Assembly (NCBI RefSeq): GCF_020687745.1
Contig: NZ_JAJEWK010000011.1
Location: forward strand, 1-64,000
Source: Chryseobacterium sp. MFBS3-17
GTDB taxonomy: Bacteria; Bacteroidota; Bacteroidia; Flavobacteriales; Weeksellaceae
Direction: 5' to 3'
DNA length: 64,000 nucleotides
In this document: positions 59,609-64,000 of the stretch, one piece after another
Numbering within the stretch: the first letter of the stretch is position 1
How the letters are laid out: every line of letters starts with the position of its first letter
Program-made: the position numbers and the translations under genes
Notes under the pieces: model-generated
Seen by the model: only the letters and a program-made list of their open reading frames with translations
What the model was told of the DNA's origin: nothing
Database searches by the model: none

Positions 59609-62194
59609 ATGGCCAAGGCAAAGAAAGAAACCCCCTTAATGACGCAGTATAATACCATCAAGGCTAAATATCCTGATGCTTTGCTTTTGTTCCGGGTGGG
59701 AGATTTTTACGAGACCTTCGGGCAGGATGCTGTACGGGCTTCACAGATTCTGGGCATCGTACTGACCAAGCGTAACAATGGCGAGAGCAGCATTGAACTG
59801 GCCGGGTTTCCGCATCATTCCATAGATTCTTATCTGCCGAAACTGGTTCGTGCAGGATTGCGGGTGGCCATTTGTGACCAGCTGGAGGATCCCAAATCGG
59901 TAAAAGGCATTGTAAGGCGGGGTGTGACTGAACTGGTAACGCCGGGAGTGACTTTTAATGACCAGGTACTGATGTCCAAAAAAAACAATTTCCTGCTGTC
60001 TGTGCACCGGGAAAAGGAAAATTATGGAATGGCGCTGGTAGACATTTCTACCGGTGAGTTTTTTATTGCCGAAGGACATGCAGATCAATTGCTGCACATT
60101 ATTGATACTTTTGATCCCAGCGAAATTATCTTTCAAAGAACCAAAGAATTACCGGATGCGGTGAAAAACCGCAGTACCTTCAGGCTGGAAGACTGGGCAT
60201 TTCAATACCATTATGCTACAGAGAAGCTCACGGCTCATTTTAAAACGGCCTCATTGCGAGGTTTCGGTATTGAAAAAATGACGCTGGGCATTACGGCAGC
60301 CGGTGCTGTTTTTGCGTACCTGGTAGAGGATACCCATCACGATTTGCTGGCGCATATTACCAAAATACAGCGTATTCCTCAAGAAGATTATCTGATGATG
60401 GATCCTTTTACCCTTCGTAACCTGGAAGTGGTGCTCCCCGCACACAAAGAAGGAAAAAGCCTGTTGGATATCATAGATAAAACCAGCACGCCCATGGGCG
60501 GACGTTTGATGCGCAGACGCATGATCCTGCCCCTGAAGAGTGTACAGGAAATAGAACGGAGACTGGCTCTTGTAGAGTTTTTTAATAATGAAGATCATCT
60601 GAAATTCGACATTCAGAATATTCTGAAAGGCATATCTGATCTGGACCGGCTGATGGGTAAACTTGCTGCGGAAAAAATCTCACCGAAAGAATTCGGTTAT
60701 CTGCGTCAAAGTCTTGCCGGCATACAGGAAATCCGCGAAAAATTAAGTGTGCATCATGATTTTGCTGCCTGGCTGGAGCCGCTACAGGATATGGCTCCGC
60801 TCATTGAATATCTCCACCATCAGCTGAATGCCGAACTTCCGGTTCTGCTTTCCAAAGGAAATGTTATCAGTGCTGGTGTTTCTGAAGAGTTGGATTACCT
60901 GCGTGGTCTTCAGAGCAAAGGAAAATCTTTTCTGGATGAGATGTGTGCCCGCGAAATCGAAAGCACCGGGATTTCTTCTCTGAAAATAGATTTTAATAAT
61001 GTCTTCGGGTATTATATAGAAGTGAGAAATACCCATAAGGACAAGGTGCCGGAAAGCTGGACGCGCAAGCAGACCCTGGTCAATGCAGAACGCTATATCA
61101 CAGAGGAACTGAAGGAATATGAACATCAGATTCTGGGTGCCGAGGAGAAAATTACCATACTGGAGCATCAGTTATACCGGGGGATTTGTGCCTACGTAAT
61201 GGATTTTATGGATCAGATTCAGTACAATTCCCACATCATCGCCCAGCTGGATGTGGCCGTCGGGTTTTCTGAGCTGGCCGTGACCGAAAGCTATACCAAA
61301 CCCGGACTTCATGATGGTTTTTCCATTGATATTAAAGAAGGAAGACATCCCATTATAGAAAATGCCCTGCCTTTGGGCGAAAAGTATATTCCCAATGACA
61401 TCTATCTGGATCAGGATACCCAGCAGATTATTATGGTGACCGGACCCAATATGGCGGGTAAGTCTGCCATCCTGAGACAAACTGCGATTATTTGTCTGCT
61501 GGCACAGATCGGGAGTTTCGTGCCGGCAAAGCATGCTCAAATTGGTATACTGGACCGGATTTTCACCCGCGTGGGAGCCTCAGATAATATTTCAGCAGGT
61601 GAATCTACGTTTATGGTGGAGATGAATGAAGCGGCCAGCATTCTGAATAATGTGACGGACCGCAGCCTTATTCTGCTGGATGAACTGGGCCGCGGAACCT
61701 CCACGTATGACGGGGTTTCCATAGCCTGGGCTATTGCGGAGTATCTGCATCAGCATGTTACGAAACCCAAAACACTCTTTGCCACGCACTATCATGAACT
61801 GAACGAAATGACCCTGAATTTTGAAAGGATCAAAAATTTCCATGTGTCCATTCAGGAGAATAAGGGGAATATTATTTTTCTTCGGAAACTGGTGCCGGGA
61901 GGCAGTGAACACAGTTTCGGGATTCATGTAGCCAAGCTTGCCGGCATGCCCGCGTCTGTAGTACGCCGGGCTTCAGAAATCCTGAAAACACTGGAAAGCA
62001 GCCGTTCCCAGAAAGATAATAAAGATTCTATAAAACGGCTTACCGAAGAAAACATGCAGCTTTCCTTCTTCCAGCTGGATGATCCGGTGCTGGAGAACAT
62101 CCGCGAGGAGCTCACGAAAATTGACATCAATACCCTGACGCCTATCGAAGCCCTTATGAAACTGAATGCCATCAAGAAAATGACCGGTAAGTAG
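59609..62194 (+). CDS. mutS: DNA mismatch repair protein MutS
   Basis: About 861 residues from ATG 59609 (MAKAKKETPLMTQYNTIKAKYPD). The mismatch-reading Phe-x-Glu is in FRVGDFYETFG, followed by connector, lever and clamp domains, and the ATPase with Walker A TGPNMAGKSAILRQTA, LILLDELGRGTSTYDG and the ATHYHELNEM switch. The C-terminal end (about 800-861) carries the helix-turn-helix dimerisation part. It recognises base mismatches and starts repair with MutL. Confidence 0.95.
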   Translation: MAKAKKETPLMTQYNTIKAKYPDALLLFRVGDFYETFGQDAVRASQILGIVLTKRNNGESSIELAGFPHHSIDSYLPKLVRAGLRVAICDQLEDPKSVKGIVRRGVTELVTPGVTFNDQVLMSKKNNFLLSVHREKENYGMALVDISTGEFFIAEGHADQLLHIIDTFDPSEIIFQRTKELPDAVKNRSTFRLEDWAFQYHYATEKLTAHFKTASLRGFGIEKMTLGITAAGAVFAYLVEDTHHDLLAHITKIQRIPQEDYLMMDPFTLRNLEVVLPAHKEGKSLLDIIDKTSTPMGGRLMRRRMILPLKSVQEIERRLALVEFFNNEDHLKFDIQNILKGISDLDRLMGKLAAEKISPKEFGYLRQSLAGIQEIREKLSVHHDFAAWLEPLQDMAPLIEYLHHQLNAELPVLLSKGNVISAGVSEELDYLRGLQSKGKSFLDEMCAREIESTGISSLKIDFNNVFGYYIEVRNTHKDKVPESWTRKQTLVNAERYITEELKEYEHQILGAEEKITILEHQLYRGICAYVMDFMDQIQYNSHIIAQLDVAVGFSELAVTESYTKPGLHDGFSIDIKEGRHPIIENALPLGEKYIPNDIYLDQDTQQIIMVTGPNMAGKSAILRQTAIICLLAQIGSFVPAKHAQIGILDRIFTRVGASDNISAGESTFMVEMNEAASILNNVTDRSLILLDELGRGTSTYDGVSIAWAIAEYLHQHVTKPKTLFATHYHELNEMTLNFERIKNFHVSIQENKGNIIFLRKLVPGGSEHSFGIHVAKLAGMPASVVRRASEILKTLESSRSQKDNKDSIKRLTEENMQLSFFQLDDPVLENIREELTKIDINTLTPIEALMKLNAIKKMTGK

Positions 62195-62240
62195 TGATTC
62201 ATACTTGAAAAATAATATCTTTGAATGAATTACACCAGGT

Positions 62241-63332
62241 ATGAAAAGAGATCTCTATATTGACTTTGCGAAGGGTTTCGCCACGCTTTCCATCATCTTC
62301 ATTCACACGGTTTTCTGGTCCGGGCAATTCTATGTACCCACGGAAATGCGCGTGCTTTCTTTACTGATTGATGTTCCGCTCTTCTACGCTTTGTCCGGCA
62401 TTACTTCCGGTGGCAATGTAGAAAAAACACTCTACCGGCTTTTGAAACTTCAGATTACGTTCATGATTTTCGTGACGTTTTTGTTTTTCCTGGATTATCT
62501 TTTCAAGGTGGCCGGCATCCATATTTTCGGGATGGAATGGATGAAAAATTTCTATTCTTCTTTCGGATCCAAATATGTGCCCCGAAGCATCAGTGATGTG
62601 CCGCAGTGGCAGAATCTGGGCAACTGGTACTTGCACCAATATACCAATGCAGATACTTTTCCTGTGGTAATGGGCAGTTTCTGGTACCTGAAAGTGTATT
62701 TCATTCTGACCGTTCTGGGAGTATTGATTCTGAGGTTTTTTAAAAATCATATCAATTGGTTTATTGGAATATGCTTCGGACTTACGCTGTTATTCAATAT
62801 TTTTCCACACTATTATCCTACGGGTCAGGTAGGCTATGTGGCACTTTATCTGGGGATTTTTCTGGTGGCTCACCAGTTGAAAGGCAAGAAGGTTCCACGG
62901 GGCTGGATTCCCGTATTGTATGGTATTTTGCTGTTGATTCTGATTTTTCTATTCCGCGAATATGGAAAGGAGTTGTTCTTAAAAATGAATAAGGCGAAGT
63001 TTCCACCGAAATTACTGTACGTATTTTGGTCATCATTCTCACTGGTCACCCTTTTTGTGCTCTATAACCGGCTGAAAATTTCAAAACCCAACTGGCTCAC
63101 CTACATTGGCAAAAATGCCATTTTCTACTATTTTGCACAAGGCATCAGTTCATCCCTCGTCTATTTCGCAGTAATTGCACTGCAGGACGAAATGAAATGG
63201 TGGGTTCTTCTGCTCCTCATTTATGCTTTGAATGTGGGTTTAGCAGTTGTCATTGCCGAAGCATTAAAGAAAGTAGATGCGCTGGGCTGGAAAATACTGG
63301 AGTTTTTACGCAAAAAAACCGCATCGGCATGA
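62241..63332 (+). CDS. membrane acyltransferase (acyltransferase 3 family)
   Basis: 363 residues with ten or so membrane helices. The first helix carries the family His (DFAKGFATLSIIFIHTVFW), with a matching arginine-rich region afterwards (LYRLLKLQITF). It transfers an acyl group to a sugar or surface polymer; the substrate is not known. A TATCTTTG box lies upstream without a good -33 partner. It follows mutS by about 45 bp and may be co-transcribed. Confidence 0.8.
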   Translation: MKRDLYIDFAKGFATLSIIFIHTVFWSGQFYVPTEMRVLSLLIDVPLFYALSGITSGGNVEKTLYRLLKLQITFMIFVTFLFFLDYLFKVAGIHIFGMEWMKNFYSSFGSKYVPRSISDVPQWQNLGNWYLHQYTNADTFPVVMGSFWYLKVYFILTVLGVLILRFFKNHINWFIGICFGLTLLFNIFPHYYPTGQVGYVALYLGIFLVAHQLKGKKVPRGWIPVLYGILLLILIFLFREYGKELFLKMNKAKFPPKLLYVFWSSFSLVTLFVLYNRLKISKPNWLTYIGKNAIFYYFAQGISSSLVYFAVIALQDEMKWWVLLLLIYALNVGLAVVIAEALKKVDALGWKILEFLRKKTASA

Positions 63333-63367
63333 GCAGATACGGTTCTATAAAATAATACTTGGGTGAT

Positions 63368-63601
63368 TTAGTTCTTGCGGCCGCTTCGGGCAATTAAGGC
63401 AATGATTACAATCAGTACCAATGCGCCGATTACCCAGTAAAGAGGGTTGGTTACCCATTCCTCGGTAGTCGTAGAGGTGGTTACAGATTGCTGTACTGTT
63501 TCAGTAGCCTCCTGTGCGAAAGCCAGAATACTGCAAAACAGCATGATGATCAGTAAGGTCAGTTTTTCGTAACGTCTCTTTATAAAATTTGTAGTTTTCA
63601 T
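63368..63601 (-). CDS. small exported membrane-anchored protein
   Basis: 77 residues: an N-terminal signal segment (LTLLIIMLFCSILAFAQ), a short Thr/Glu-rich stretch (EATETVQQSVTTSTTTEE) and a C-terminal anchor helix (YWVIGALVLIVIIALIARSGRKN). Unknown family. It is convergent with the acyltransferase gene. Confidence 0.55.
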   Translation of the reverse strand: MKTTNFIKRRYEKLTLLIIMLFCSILAFAQEATETVQQSVTTSTTTEEWVTNPLYWVIGALVLIVIIALIARSGRKN

Positions 63602-63771
63602 AATTCAGAAATTTAATGTTTGATGATAATTAAATTTCAATTTGAGTACCAAAAACATCAGCCACCCGAAACATCTTTAAATAATATAAGCAATTCTTAT
63701 AATTCTGAAAAGTTCCGGCTGGGCTGGTTTATGTTTTTAAATAATCTTAAATTTACCGAAAAATTAAGAAT

Positions 63772-64000
63772 ATGTTCAAACTGAAACTTCCTACAGATCC
63801 CCGCTGGGCGAATATTGCTGAAGGAAACCTGAGCGAAATCCTGACCGATCATGCCTGGTGCGAGCAAAAAGCTGCAACAAACGCCATTACCCTGATCACC
63901 ATGTTGCCGGAATATCCTGAAATCGTTACGGAATTGCTGGTCATTGCTCAGGAAGAGCTGGAGCATTTTCAAATGGTACATGAAATCATCAAGAAAAGGG
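63772..64000 (+). CDS. miaE: MiaE-like tRNA hydroxylase, truncated by the window edge
   Basis: 76 codons from ATG 63772 to the end of the window (MFKLKLPTDPRWANIAEGN). A MiaE-type di-iron pattern starts: LTDHAWCEQKAATNAITLI and later VIAQEELEHFQMVHEIIK, with the Glu/His metal ligands. MiaE hydroxylates ms2i6A37 in tRNA. The C-terminal half lies outside the window, so the call rests on the first third of the protein. Confidence 0.8.
   Translation, partial: MFKLKLPTDPRWANIAEGNLSEILTDHAWCEQKAATNAITLITMLPEYPEIVTELLVIAQEELEHFQMVHEIIKKR

Noticed and set aside
1-64000. CRISPR arrays
   Set aside because: No regularly spaced short repeats with unique spacers were seen, and no cas genes.

Overview
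The window comes from a Bacteroidota chromosome, most likely family Weeksellaceae (Chryseobacterium group). This rests on promoters of the TTTG-N19/21-TAnnTTTG type, an AccD and an endonuclease III without their usual metal-ligand cysteines (as I recall from flavobacterial homologues), 2TM-domain signalling proteins, DUF3871 and a flavobacterial-style integrase. Genus and species cannot be set from the sequence alone. The backbone is moderate in GC. Two stretches are clearly AT-rich: the Rhs-associated cluster at about 606-1958 and the island at 34.3-50.0 kb.

Layout. 1-1910: C-terminal part of an Rhs/YD-repeat protein running off the left edge, two small unknown proteins and a probable NTF2-like immunity protein. 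1959-6362: two-gene NAD-linked formate dehydrogenase operon (NuoE/F-type beta subunit, then molybdenum alpha subunit). 6493-10171: CPBP membrane protein, SurE and a Prc/Tsp protease. 10310-10882: SodC lipoprotein. 11106-13803: LytS-type kinase fused to a 2TM domain, a tandem-2TM protein and a LytTR regulator, with a LytTR-type repeat pair upstream. 13834-14998: HIRAN protein and a J-domain/coiled-coil gene broken by an in-frame stop. 15049-34180: housekeeping and envelope genes (MnmA, beta-barrels, ClpC, glycosyltransferases, SufE, ExbB-ExbD-TonB-like, DUF885 peptidase, Nth, Bcp, mannose-1-phosphate guanylyltransferase, SprT-like, TolC, FolC).

34235-50026: two tRNA-Val genes followed by a 15.6-kb integrated island bounded by perfect 148-bp direct repeats. 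Each repeat holds the 3' end of tRNA-Val(TAC) and a whole tRNA-Val(GAC), so the right end carries a spare tRNA gene. The island encodes a tyrosine integrase, a compact family-A-type polymerase without an exonuclease domain, a RecA-like ATPase (Sak4-like), DUF3871, a RepA-like ATPase and a dead XRE regulator. A tight minus-strand block holds an SRAP protein, a type IIG restriction-modification enzyme, a two-TM protein, a coiled-coil Mrr-like nuclease and a membrane-anchored PIN-like nuclease. No relaxase, conjugation or capsid gene is visible. It looks like a self-replicating, defence-carrying genomic island or satellite. The polymerase and the PIN/Mrr/two-TM group are the best candidates for something undescribed.

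50027-64000: backbone again, with a candidate structured RNA, a SpmA/SpmB-type transporter-like protein, an EF-G paralogue lacking the catalytic switch-II histidine, AccD, aldolase, NAD kinase, a CBS protein, a possible short sRNA, a TrmH-family methyltransferase, MutS, a membrane acyltransferase and the start of a MiaE-like hydroxylase.
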